From Raphanus sativus (Eukaryota > Streptophyta > Magnoliopsida > Brassicales > Brassicaceae): a stretch of DNA of 64,000 bases. Positions within the stretch are counted from its first letter, which is position 1, and each line of letters begins with the position of its first letter. Below the pieces are notes generated by a model. That model searched no databases. It was given only the letters and a program-made list of their open reading frames with translations, and was not told where the DNA came from. The stretch lies in contig NW_026615379.1 of the NCBI RefSeq assembly GCF_000801105.2, positions 1-64,000 of the forward strand. Direction: 5' to 3'. Position numbers and translations under genes: made by a program. Below are positions 1 to 10,013 of the stretch, one piece after another.

Positions 1-2
1 CT

Positions 3-104
3 GGTAGACTCGCGAAGTGGGCGATTGAACTAAGCGAGTACGATATCGAATATCGTCCAAAAACCTGCACGAAATCGCAGGTACTCGCGGACTTCTGGTA
101 GAAT
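3..104 (+). pseudogene. Tat-type Ty3 pol: end of RT/RNase H (fragment)
   Basis: Read in frame 3 this start-of-window stretch gives a short peptide containing KWAIELSEYDIEYRP followed by VLADF. That is the usual end of the RT-linked RNase H domain of Ty3 elements of the Tat lineage, and the same block occurs near 53090-53170 in the complete Tat element. It stops at a TAG right after the ADFW motif, where an intact element would read on. The element's upstream part lies outside the window. Confidence 0.75.
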
Positions 105-221
105 ACCCCGACGGACTTAACTAACGAGGATCCTGGGATCAACATGGGATCTCCATGTCGATGAATCCTCGATCCAGCAAGGATCCAATCGGGATCCGAC
201 TCACTTCGCCGACAGGAGAAA

Positions 222-690
222 TCCTTGAGCAAATCGTTCCGCTTGGATTTTCATGCATCAAACAACGAAGCAGAATATGAGGCGCTAATTGCGGGCCTAC
301 GACTGGCCCATGGGCTGAAGATTCGAAATATTCACGCTTACTGCGACTCTCAGTTAGTCGCAAACCAATTCAGCGGAGAATACGAGCAAGGGATGAAAGA
401 AACGCATATTTGAAGGTCGTCCAAGACTTGGCCACGACTTTCAGGAATTTGCGCTAACCAGGATTCCCCGCTTGGAAAACGTCCAAGCTGACGCTTTAGC
501 CGCTCTCGCCTCAAGCTCAGATCCAGGGCTTAAAAGAATAATTCCCGTCGAGTTCATAGAGCATCCAAGCATCGGACCGCCGGTAATAGCCAACCTGATC
601 AGAACACAGATCGAAGGCGCGGAAGAAAACGAAGACCAACCGGAGACGACGCAGACCAAACAGACTATGGCTGCGACGCTCCCTGGCTAG
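222..690 (+). pseudogene. Tat-type additional (archaeal-type) RNase H remnant
   Basis: Two reading-frame pieces (225-413 and about 472-690) hold the block NNEAEYEALIAGLRLA, then YCDSQLVANQ and ADALAALASSSD. These are conserved acidic motifs of the second, archaeal-type RNase H that marks the Tat group. In the family this enzyme removes RNA template and primer during reverse transcription. The frame breaks near 414-470, so no working product is expected. The domain lies just ahead of the integrase remnant, in the normal Tat order. Confidence 0.75.
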
Positions 691-782
691 AACCTATCAG
701 AACCTACATCGTAGATGGTACCCTACCCGCGGAGAAATGGGCAGCCCGGAAAATAAAAATTCAGGCAGCGCGATACGTAACC

Positions 783-1921
783 GTGGAAGGCGAAATCTAC
801 AAATGGCGATTCTCCGGACCTCTCATGACTTGCGCAGAAGGAGAAAAGGCGAGAAAAATCATGGAAGAGGTTCATTCCGGATCGTGCGGAAACCACTCTG
901 GCGGAAGGTCTCTCGCAACAAAGATAAAACACCACGGATTCTACTGGCCAACTATGGTAAAGGATTGCGAGAAGTTCGCTCGGAAATGCGAGAAGTGTCA
1001 GCGGCACGCTCCGACAATTCATCAGCCCGCCGAAATCCTCTCTTCTATCTCATCTCCGTACCCTTTCATGCGATGGTCGATGGACATCGTCGGACCACTA
1101 CACAAATCAAAACAAAAACGTTTCCTGCTGGTCCTCACAGATTTCTTTTCGAAATGGGTGGAAGCAGAATCCTACGCAAGTATCAAAGACGTGCAAGTCG
1201 AGAACTTCGTCCGGAAAAACATCATAACCAGACACGGTGTCCCATACGAAATCGTAACGGACAACGTGTCTCAGTTTATTTCCACACGATTCGAGGCATT
1301 CTGCGAAAAATGGAAAATACGACTTAACAAGTCTACTCCCAGATACCCGCAGTGCAACGGACAGGCTGAAACCATAAACAAAACCGTCCTAGACAGATTG
1401 AAAAACGCTTGGAAGCCAAAAAGGGACGATGGGCAGAAGAACTCGAAGGGGTCCTTTGGTCTCATCGAACCACTCCAAGACGAGCAACGGGGGAAACTCC
1501 GTTCGCTCTCGTTTACGGAGCAGAATGCATGATTCCGGCAGAAGTAGAATTCCCCAGCGTACGGGGGAGATTTCTTCCCGAACGGGAAGACCTGAACAAT
1601 GCCATGCTGCTGGATAATCTTGACCTCATCAACGAGCGTCGCGACCAAGCCCTCATCCGAATTCAAAATTACCAGCAGGCCGCCACAAAATACTACAACG
1701 CGAACGTGCGTCATCGAAGATTCAAAGAGGGTGATCTGGTCTTGCGAAAAGTCTTCCAAAACACTGCCGAACGAAACGCAGGGAAACTGGGAGCAAACTG
1801 GGAAGGACCATACAAAATCATAAAAGTCGTCCGACCAGGTTCGTATCAAATCGCAAACATGCAAGACGTAAAAATCCCGAGAACTTGGAATGCGATGCAT
1901 CTCAAGAAATACTACCACTAG
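783..1921 (+). pseudogene. Tat-type Ty3 integrase (frameshifted)
   Basis: Integrase of a Ty3 element; the intact enzyme joins element cDNA to chromosomal DNA. The first frame (783 to about 1410) has a zinc-binding HHCC region ending CEKCQRHAP. The catalytic core follows, with MDIVGPL (first Asp), IVTDNVSQF (second Asp, usually DNGGQF) and GQAETINK (Glu). Near 1405-1410 the frame shifts. The second frame (1409-1921) carries the C-terminal part, including NWEGPYKI and the ending TWNAMHLKKYYH, a standard Tat C-terminus. There is no chromodomain. The shift and the altered DNxSQF motif say it is dead. The homologous stretch is 54480-55487. Confidence 0.9.
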
Positions 1922-3080
1922 AACGTAAACGTGGACAACAGAACTACGAGATGGCTTGATCCTCGAAAGAGGTACGTAGGCAACTCGCCAACCGGTGGGT
2001 TCAGCTATCCCCCCGATTTAAAAGGGGGGAGTGGGGTGCGTACACTCGCACGCTCCCACAATTTTCAAAAAAAAAAAACTGAACTTTCGAAAACTTTCCA
2101 CAATCAATTCGCCTAACGGCCTTAGCAATGGATCCAGTATCCACCAAACAAACCATAAAACTATCGCCCGGAAACATTCCGCGATTTCTAAAAGCCCATA
2201 GTCCTTTATGGCATAAGAAAAACGAACTTCAAAGCACTGCGAGACGTCGCTTCGTGCCCGAACATCCGTTTTTCGATTAAAACCTTCATACGCCTTCTAA
2301 ACGGCATCATATCGTTGTTGCTGATCACAACAAACGAACTCTAACGTCCTAAACAGACAAGCCACCTAAGGGTAGGCTCTTTTACATCCGACAAGGATCC
2401 CATAGCGCGCTATACAAAAAATCCAAATTTGGTTCAGCACTTCGTAAAGGAAGTAACTCGATTCGTGCCCATACAAATCATATAAGCCGATACCACTTCG
2501 CGGATTTTAAAACGGTACGAATCAGGTTAAAATCACAAACAGGCAAAACGAAAGCCGATTTGTCATCGCACGCCTCAGTCTGAGAGTAAACCTAGGTCTT
2601 GCCCTAAACCCAGCCTTGCTGGTATCTTAAAGATCTCATAGGCAAAGCGTCAACGACGCGAGATCCCAAAAACTTGTCTCTTCACTCAAGTCTATACGTT
2701 TCCACGAATTTTCGCGTAAATCGTAAACAGCAGGAAAATCTCGCTTTGTACAAACTACGGATACGGTGATCGTCAGGGAGGCAGGAATGAGACGACAACT
2801 CACACCCTGCCCCTCTAACTTCGACAAACAGAAGTTCTAAATGCAAAATATTTTATAAACGCATACCGCGAGTTAAATACAACGCCCTAAAAAGGGCAGG
2901 GATTCAAAGCCACCAACGGCCAGTCCCGAAATCATACATAATGGCCATCCAACGGCCGAAATACAATCAAAATAAAAATCCCCTCGGGATTGGTCAACCT
3001 AGGCGTCCTCCGGAACACCGCCTTTATTCTCCGACTCACCCGAAGCAGGAACAGCCTCGCCATCGCCCTCGCTGACCTCC
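1922..3080 (+). other. Tat 3' non-coding internal region
   Basis: Region between the integrase stop and the antisense ORF. It starts with a block (GGTACGTAGGCAACTCGCC near 1971-1990) that matches the sequence after the integrase in the second Tat element (55529-55545, GGGTACGTAGGCAATT). A G-run near 2020-2035 could be an internal polypurine tract. I recognise no coding sequence here. Short open frames at 1931-2116, 2636-2827 and 2932-3189 lack family features. Confidence 0.6.
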
Positions 3081-3458
3081 TCACCGCCCTTGTCCGCAAC
3101 GATTCCAGCATCCCTGGACCTCTGGAATTTCCAAACTCGGGACCAGGGTACCCGAGGATGACGGGTCGGCAAGTTCCGTTGCAGTGCAAGTTCCCATCTC
3201 CTCGAAGCGCTGAATCCGCCTCTTAAGACGTCGAACTTCCGAGGACTTGCTCTTCTTCTCCTCCTTCGCCTTGAGCAGCGAGCTCACAGTCTTTCCCAGA
3301 TCACGCTCGAGATCGCTGATCCTAGCTTCGAGCGTCGACGTCTGGGCAACATGAGTGCTCTCAATCGATTGAAGCGCAGCCTCGGTGCGCTTCAAAGTTT
3401 CCCGCGAGGGAATCCAGCTCCTTGGACAAACGTGTGACCTCCAGTCCGCAATCGCCAA
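3081..3458 (-). pseudogene. Antisense coiled-coil ORF of the Tat element (3' part)
   Basis: A 125-codon open frame on the strand opposite to pol, rich in Leu, Glu, Lys and Ser, with heptad-like stretches such as LEARISDLERDLGK and EVRRLKRRIQRFEE that predict a coiled coil. Many plant Tat elements carry an extra antisense ORF between integrase and 3' LTR ('putative gypsy type transposon' family). This looks like the C-terminal part of one. Upstream in its own direction the frame is broken. The Tat element at 48871-57563 keeps a degraded acidic ORF in the same place (56579-56767). Role unknown. Confidence 0.55.
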
Positions 3459-3521
3459 GCATTCCGTCGATCAACGACACAAACTGATCACACGAGAGAA
3501 GGTGAGAATCAAGGAGTCAAC

Positions 3522-3534
3522 AAAAGAAAGGGGG
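3522..3534 (+). promoter_or_regulatory. Polypurine tract of the first Tat element
   Basis: CAAAAGAAAGGGG directly before the TG that starts the palindrome at 3535. A purine run at this position primes plus-strand synthesis just upstream of a 3' LTR. It suggests that the 3' LTR once started here and that the palindrome sits at the site where the first part of that LTR was lost. Confidence 0.5.
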
Positions 3535-3902
3535 TGTGACAACCCGTCCCGTGGAACACCTGCCCATGGACCCAAGCTCACAGCGCTGCAGCGCACCGAC
3601 CCCAACCCCTCCATTATGAGATCTCACTATCTCCATAATTAGGTTGTTGGTGAGACTCGAACCCAGGTCCTCACCTTTAACAGCATTCCCACAGGACAAG
3701 CTGTCACCAATTGATCTGCAGGTCAATTGGTGACAGCTTGTCCTGTGGGAATGCTGTTAAAGGGTGAGGACCTGGGTTCGAGTCTCACAACAACCTAATT
3801 ATGGAGATAGTAAGATCTCATAATGGAGGGGTTGGGGTCGGTGCGCTGCAGCGCTGTGAGCTTGGGTCCATGGGCAGGTGTTCCACGGGACGGGTTGTCA
3901 CA
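3535..3902. mobile_element. Short palindromic element, copy 1 (two inverted 172-bp LTR-like arms)
   Basis: Arm 1 (3535-3706) and arm 2 (3731-3902) are both 172 bp and reverse complements with only a few differences. A 24-bp spacer (3707-3730), itself nearly palindromic around a CTGCAG site, separates them. Each arm starts TGTGACAACCC and ends GCTGTCA, the TG...CA ends of an LTR. The inner third of each arm, read outward from the centre, looks tRNA-like: a possible D stem CAGC/GCTG, then GGGTTCGAGTCTCAC, which fits a T arm and pol III B box. No 5-bp duplication is visible (flanks GGGG and AAAAA). A diverged second copy lies at 10679-11017. Confidence 0.85.
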
Positions 3903-3920
3903 AAAAAATTTGACTTTTAT

Positions 3921-4419
3921 AAATGTCAAGTTTCCCGAAGATAAATGTCAAGTTTCCCGATAAACATGGAGGCCGACGAAAATGGAAAAAAACCCGCCTT
4001 GCGGCCCAGAAGGAGAATAGACCGTCATAAGAAGGAGTATATAAAGGAGCTTTGGGAGAGGAAGAAGGGTAGAGCAAAAAACATTAAGAGAGAGAGCAAA
4101 TCCGAAACTTAGGGACTTAGAGAATTCCTGCTAGCTTAGGACTTAAGAGTTTAGACTAGCGGAGCAAGACTTAGAACGTTTTGTCTCCTTTATTTCCGTC
4201 GTTTTCCGCTTCAGTGTTTCTCTACTTCCCTTTTTCGGAAGAATATTGTATCATCTATTTAATAAAACGCCTTAGTGCAATTTTTCCGCTACGTTGCTTT
4301 ATTCTATCAATTTCGTTTGGTTATCGCAGAGAATCCGAGCCTTCAGGGAAAACTAGGTTTACTTAGTTTTCCTTCGATTTGTTTAACTAAAATCGACAGT
4401 GCGAATTTTGGTTCCCACA
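3921..4419 (+). mobile_element. Truncated Tat LTR (3' ~500 bp), plus strand
   Basis: Matches, on the opposite strand and nearly base for base, the left part of the solo LTR at 36893-38229. It includes a TATA box (TATATAAAG, 4038-4046), a purine-rich leader and the terminal GGTTCCCACA. The first ~830 bp of the 1337-bp LTR are missing. The match begins just after the palindrome, around 3921. Position and strand fit the 3' LTR of the Tat element whose integrase ends at 1921. Confidence 0.85.
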
Positions 4420-4869
4420 ATTCACGTCCTGATTCCGACTTATAATGTCTCTGGAATAATATTCCGCTCATACGAAGTTGCGGGGAAAACTTAGTGGTTA
4501 AGAAACATCATGCTTCGAAAACGTCGAGCTTCTATCCCGTCGTGCTTCCAAAAATGTTATGCTTCCAAAACGTCCGTCTGATCAATCAAAGATACTTCTG
4601 ATAAGGGTAGAGCAGCTTATCTTACTCCTGATTCACTCTCGATCATTCTACGACCTTCTCGTACTCTGAAATTTCCCGATCAATCCGTATCGTCCGCGAT
4701 TCGACCACAAAGTTGATGCTCGACCAATCTTCTATTTTCTTCGATCCATGTCAATTTTTAAATGATCAAAACTCAACATTCTTCCAAATATGTAGACTCC
4801 CAAAATCTTGGCTCCGGATCTTGGTTTTTACTCTCTCGATCATTTTATCCCTTCGGGAGGGTTATTACA
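4420..4869 (-). mobile_element. Probable LTR fragment of another Ty3-like element (minus strand)
   Basis: On the minus strand the sequence starting at 4869 reads TGTAATAACCC, a common start of Ty3 LTRs. It is preceded by a purine tract (minus strand of 4870-4883, a run of G followed by AGAA). Upstream of the tract, the minus strand reads through a GAATTCGAGGACGAATTC-like block (4892-4909), typical of the end of a Ty3 polyprotein. The left end was lost or interrupted where the Tat LTR ends at 4419. Lineage is uncertain. Confidence 0.45.
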
Positions 4870-4883
4870 TTCTCCCCCCCCCC

Positions 4884-6217
4884 TTAATAGAATTCGTCCT
4901 CGAATTCTTAAGTGTGAAACTGCTCAGATCCATGACTCTTGCTCTCCCCTTGATAAAAATTTCTCCTTGGATCACTTCGGCTCATGGTCTTGATCACTTG
5001 ATTTGCTTCTTTATCGATTCGCCCTTGAAATCTCTCTTTCGGTTTCTTTGGTGTCCATGAACACTTTGGATTTTGAACTTGCTCCACGTTGATGACGACT
5101 ACTCCATAAGTCCTCCTTACTTTACTCTAACTTGATTACTAGATGTGCTTCTTTATCGGTTCGCCTTTGATGTCCTCCATACGAACTTCTGATTCTGAAC
5201 ATTCTCTACCTTGATGTAGTCCGGAACAATCCCCTTTGTCTTGAATTCTTCTTGATTCCCCATGGTTCACTCAGTCTCAACTTATCTTCATATCGGTTTA
5301 CGCTCTTCGCAGATGTTCTTTGAGTGTCCTCCTCAAGGTCTCCACAATCGTCTTCATATCTCTCCACCTGAATGATCACTGAATTGTCTGCTTACTCTTA
5401 TTCTGCCATGACGCGTATTTTCCATGATACTATCTTGTCCTTTCGATAGATATCATTCTTGCTTCTGATTACTCAAATCCTTTTTCTGAAACTCTCCTTT
5501 TTCCCAAATACTGATGAAGCCTTTTCTCAACAAAGTCTTGTTCTTCCCATTTGTCCAGTCCATACCACTGTCTTGTCCGTCTGAACTCTTTCTCTTTGGT
5601 TTTTGGCTTTGAACTCTTTTCACTTTAAGGTTTGCATCCTTAAAGTTCCTATCAACAAACACACAAGCTGCAATCTCAAAAGAACACTTCACATGCAAGT
5701 TAGTAACAACTAACCTAATCGCAAAACTAACCAGCAACCTAAGGATTCTACACAACCTAGAAATTCTATCTAGGCGATCTAGTAAATCTAACCAATCTAT
5801 CCAACCAACCTAGCAAATCTAGGTTCCACTATCTACTCCTAAAAGGCGGTCTAAATTTTAAGGTTCTAATGATACTAACGATTTGTGTGATATTTCAACC
5901 ATTGTAAATGTTTTGTTAGGCCATATGTCCAATTGCTCACTATTTTTCATCTTGTAAACCACACGATTCAAATATGCAACAATCATCATGCATACTTGAA
6001 TAATATGGTCACGTAATTACTCAATAGATAACGCAAAATGATAACCATTTTCAATATAAAACATATCATCCCGTCAAATATATACATACTTGATAGAAAA
6101 ACATCCTTTACCGATGGTATATCATACAACAAAAGGGACATCGGCTGTCACAACACACCACAAAAGTCTATACACCGCTATATCACAACAAAAAGTAAGT
6201 ACCATACTTACCAGGCC
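4884..6217. other. Degraded retroelement interior, no clear gene
   Basis: AT-rich sequence with no open frame I can assign. It holds imperfect repeats of roughly 110-160 bp: a block with GCTTCTTTATCG-TTCGCC ending in TTGATG occurs near 5003-5095 and again near 5145-5215. A 100-codon minus-strand frame at 5453-5755 is Lys- and Gln-rich but matches no family I know. The region probably belongs to the minus-strand element whose LTR and purine tract lie at 4420-4883. Confidence 0.35.
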
Positions 6218-6691
6218 CTAAGCGTCTAAGAACGCCATATATAGAGTAACATATCGCAGTTGGGACAGTAAGCCTACTCCGACGATTCCCCGGCTGGTTG
6301 CGCACTTGGTAGGTAGGGTATCCCAGATAGCTCCGCAAGCAAGGCACGTCGGGTACAGATCCGATCCACTAAGATGGGTAGTAGTATGATATGGGTATCC
6401 GTGAGGATCCACATATTCATCTCCGGCACCAAGAAAAACATCGCTACCTTGTCTGTGGTGATAGGACTGAGGAGCGTAAGGATCTCCAAGAGAAGTAGAT
6501 ACTCCGGGAACATAGGATGCGTCCATCGCTGGAAGGCAAGATGGCCCTCCGGTCTCATAGATAGTCGGGTAAGATGGTAACTCGGTCGTGGCTGTCTCCA
6601 TAGGTACACAGCTGGACGGCCCTCCAGTCTCATACGTAGTGTGAAAATATGGTGGCTGAACCGTGGATGTCTCTGTAAGACCCGAACCCGG
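6218..6691 (-). other. Unidentified open frame with repeated peptide
   Basis: A minus-strand frame, open from about 6691 to 6218, with its first ATG at 6601. Ahead of and after that ATG it holds two diverged copies of a ~26-residue unit containing YETGGPS. The first unit (before the ATG) reads on as YETGGPSS and the second as YETGGPSCLPAMD. It is rich in Tyr, Pro, Thr and Gly. This could be the N-terminal part of a gag protein or plain repeat debris; I recognise no domain. Confidence 0.3.
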
Positions 6692-7418
6692 CCAAACTAG
6701 GCCGCTGTCGATGCCTCACGTCGCTCGGTCCACACACTAACCGAACTTCTCAATTTTTCGCACTTTATCTATACTTTCGCCTAAGGGCGAAGTATATCTT
6801 AGATCTTAGCTTAAGACTACCTTAGTCACTCCCTAGCTTGGATCCTTTCAACTTATGCACAGCGGAATATTCTCTACTTAACCATTGGTCTAAGACCAAT
6901 CTAACACTTGTCAGGTCGAATCACCTTAGCCATGGTCAGTATACACAACTACTACCAGCTCCAAGGTTGATCATGAACCTAATCCAAGTCATACAATAAC
7001 CGAGGTTCCATTACCCTAACCATTCTATCTAGATAAAACCAACATTGCTAGATCATACCTTTGCCACATCCACGGAGCTTGATAGCTTACTGTATCAGCT
7101 GACTTAGCTGTTTAGCTAGCTCATCCAACTAGCTAAGCTGAACCACTTCACTTGAGGTTCACTCTCTTCCAGCTGATCGAGCTGTCAGGTAGCTTTGCCC
7201 AGCTCCCTGTCCACTCGTCCAACCTCCTTATACCTGTATAAACTCTCCCCTTAGGTACTTAGTCATTCAGCCAACCATCCCCACAGACCAGGTACCTTTG
7301 GGAAGTTTTCAGCAGCCCAACCAGAGCCATGGAGAGATTTCTTTGAACCGGCCAAGCCGTGGTTCCGTGCCTCCATGTCTAAACAACAGAGTATAGGATT
7401 AATAATTCCCATCAGGTC
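6692..7418. other. Unassigned repeat-derived sequence before copy A
   Basis: No coding signal. The stretch 7080-7230 is rich in AGCT-containing words (AGCTGACTTAGCTG, CAACTAGCTAAGC). It resembles, in composition only, the AGCT-rich stretch near 63125-63295 at the other end of the window. TGTAAGACCCGAACCC at about 6675 looks like the start of a Ty3 LTR, but I find no purine tract or partner LTR. It ends at the insertion point of TRG copy A at 7419. Confidence 0.3.
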
Positions 7419-9264
7419 TGATGCGGCCATCAAACCAATGGTTGAACCAGAGGTCAACCAAGGAGTCCAAACCTGCCACTTTGGAGGTACCAGCGACAGT
7501 GGTCCAGTCCCAGGAGAATATCTCAACAACCAGTAGGTCATTTGTCATGAATCCAATTTTCCTAGAAGGCCAACTCATAAAGGATTCACTGAGGCTTGGA
7601 ATTACAAAAAAACCTTCAGGAGGAAGAAGTTATGAATTTTACAAACCGGAGGTTCCCCAGCCCATCCATCTGCGAGTACCCGACTTTTGAAGGAGATTCA
7701 AGCCCAAAGAAGAAGCGGCCCGAACCAAAACCGATCATAGGATTCAAGAGGGATCTCTCAGATTTCCAGAAAGCCCAATATCAGGAGAAATGGCCACGGA
7801 AATCAGGAGTTATGACCAATTTGCCAAAACCGGTCAAACCAGTTCTACACTTGCCTCAATTGGAAGCTAACCGGTTCAATCAGTTTCAAACCAGACATTG
7901 GCGTCCAGGAGATCAATTCAACCAATCAGGAGGTATTCCAGAAGTCCTTAGCTACACCAGAACCCAGGAGATCAGTTGGTTCAATGAAGACTCACTTAAA
8001 TCAAACCGGAGCTATTTATGGAAAGATTGGACAATCTTTCGGTTTGATCATTTCCAAGCCATTCCAATCCGACCAGAAGACATCAGGACTAAACCAAGAC
8101 ATCCAGGAGACATTGGGAGTGATTGGTTTGGTTGTAACTGTAGAAAATTTACTGTAAGATTTAGGCTGTAGAATTTTTTGATTTAGCTTTAAGTGATGTA
8201 GATTTAAAATTTATTGCTACACCAACATATTTCCTACAACAAAAAATGGAACTTTAGAAAATAAGGTAGTTACAGTCATTTTCTCTACATTTTTGCTGTA
8301 GCTTTAAAAACCAATATAAAGCATGGTTGGTGATTTTAAAGGTTGTAGGTAAAAATTAAAGCTAAAACCAACTCCTACAACCCAACCAATCACACCCATT
8401 ATAGGAGTCCAAGAAGAGTTCTACAAGTTCCTACCATGCACCAGCCCCCATTGGATCAGGAGGATCCACACTTACACCAAACTGTCTTATTTGGAGATTC
8501 TTGCAATAAAGCTCCAACAGCTCTTTTCTCTTCAGATCAGGCACGACATAAGCTCAATCCAGACAATAAAGAAGATTCCCAGGAAGCTCACTTATCCCCT
8601 TAAACCATCCAGGTTCAAGAAAATATCAAGATACAAGATCATCTCTTTTCAAAGGCCACAAATCAAGCTAAAAGCTAGTTTCATGGATCCATCAAAGCCT
8701 TTGCTTCCAATACTTTTATTTCAATTTTATTTGTTTCCTTTAGTCAATTTTAGACTGTTATAATGTCCAAAGGTCGAGCCTATATAAGCTCAGTAGTTGT
8801 CTTTGTAAAAACCACCCTTGAATTTTATGAATGAAAATGCAGTTTTCTAGTTTTCTTAAAACTATTGTTTCAAGTCTTTAGAGTTTGTGAGAAGCAGCTC
8901 CAGCGCAACCAGGCTTATCAAAGTCTCTTTTCACAGAGATTTGTGGTGTCTATTCAATCCATCTCGTCCATCATCCCACAGATTGAGAGATTCAATCAAA
9001 CCTTCATCCGCAAATCCACTTCAGTCCATCTTTTGATCAAGCTGAGAGTGATACACATCCAGCAGCTTGATTCCACCATATCTATCCTTTATCTTTGTTT
9101 ATTTACTCTGGTTTGTTCTTCATGTCATTAGCATCTCATTCATATTTCATTTGTTTCAGTTTTGCTTCATAAAAACTCATAAAACTCATAAAAAGCTATC
9201 TTCTTTGTTTTCAGGTTGAACCTCAGTTCATCAATTCTTATAGTCTGATTTCCAGGCTGTATCA
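7419..9264 (+). mobile_element. TRG copy A, 5' LTR
   Basis: Begins TGATGCGGCC and ends GGCTGTATCA. The same ends bound both LTRs of copy B. It is 1846 bp long with a 283-bp MITE inside, so about 1560 bp without it, matching the copy B LTRs (1564 and 1573 bp). A TATA box lies at 8781-8788 (TATATAAG). The LTR is coding-like over most of its length: frames from about 7596 to 8770 continue the gag peptide seen in copy B (for example PVKPVLHLPQLEANRF) but break at the MITE. The next bases hold the primer binding site at 9267. Confidence 0.85.
8115..8397. mobile_element. 283-bp MITE in the copy A LTR
   Basis: Inverted ends GGGAGTGATTGGTTTGGTTG and (right end, reverse complement) GGGTGTGATTGGTTGGGTTG flank AT-rich non-coding DNA. 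Comparison with the uninterrupted LTRs at 19311 and 24160 shows that ATT (8112-8114 and 8398-8400) was duplicated. A 3-bp duplication with GGG-starting ends is most like the PIF/Harbinger-Tourist type, although ATT is not the usual TTA/TAA. It destroys the reading frame of the LTR. Confidence 0.8.
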
Positions 9265-9266
9265 TT

Positions 9267-9278
9267 TGGTATCAGAGC
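9267..9278 (+). promoter_or_regulatory. Primer binding site of TRG copy A (initiator tRNA-Met type)
   Basis: TGGTATCAGAGC lies two bases after the LTR end. This 12-mer is the standard plant primer binding site complementary to the 3' end of initiator tRNA-Met. The same site is present on the minus strand in copy B at 23286-23297. Confidence 0.9.
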
Positions 9279-10013
9279 CTAAGCTCCTGACTCAGGTGAT
9301 ATATATCCTTGCATCATATTTCATTTGCTTGCATTTGTTTTCATCTTAAATAAAAAAAACAGTTTTGCATTGTTCTTGTTCTTAAGAAAAGAAAAACAAA
9401 AGAGAAGAAGTTTCTTGCATTTGATTCACGAAAATTTTGAAAAGAAATCTCATATTGTGTTTGCATTCATTGCCCAGCTCCACTTGCCATTTTTAGATTT
9501 TGTGCATTCATTTCAAAAAAAAAAGATCATCTGCATTTTGCATTTATTTTGATTCTTGCATTGCAAAGTTAAAAAAAAAAAAGAAGAAGAGCATATCATT
9601 TTAATTTCGTGCATATCATAATTGTTTCATCATTTTGATATTTGCATTTATAAAAAGAAACTAAAAAGTTGTTTGCATTCATTTAGCTAATTGTTTTCAT
9701 TTTCAAAAAGTCAAAAAAAAATATGCATTTAAGTTGTTTCCATTTCTGTTTGCATTGCATGTCAAATCTGAAAATTCAAAAAAAAAAATCATCCTAGTTA
9801 TTGTTTCATATCATATTTGTCTCTCCATTTCGTGCTTGCATCAGAAAACCAAAAGAAAAATAATTTTTTGCATAGTTGAATTCATATTGGTTCATTTTTG
9901 CATATTTATCGGTTTTGTTTAAATTAGTTTGCATTGTTGCATTTGAATTATTTTGATTCGACCCAAATATTTCCATACCTTCACTTGCTCTTTGAGATTG
10001 TTTTCAGGATGCA
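9279..10013 (+). other. TRG leader, TTTGCATT-rich and poly-A-rich
   Basis: Untranslated leader between primer site and gag start. It is strongly AT-rich with many copies of TTTGCATT and TTGCATTCAT and runs of 8-12 A. The corresponding leaders of copies B (about 22550-23285, minus) and C (40845-41215, minus) share the pattern. The short frames inside it start within these repeats and are not genes. Confidence 0.7.

Noticed and set aside
3731..3800. A tRNA gene on each arm of the short palindromes
   Set aside because: Only the T arm and a weak D stem can be drawn; the anticodon arm and a 7-bp acceptor stem are missing, so I call it tRNA-like only.
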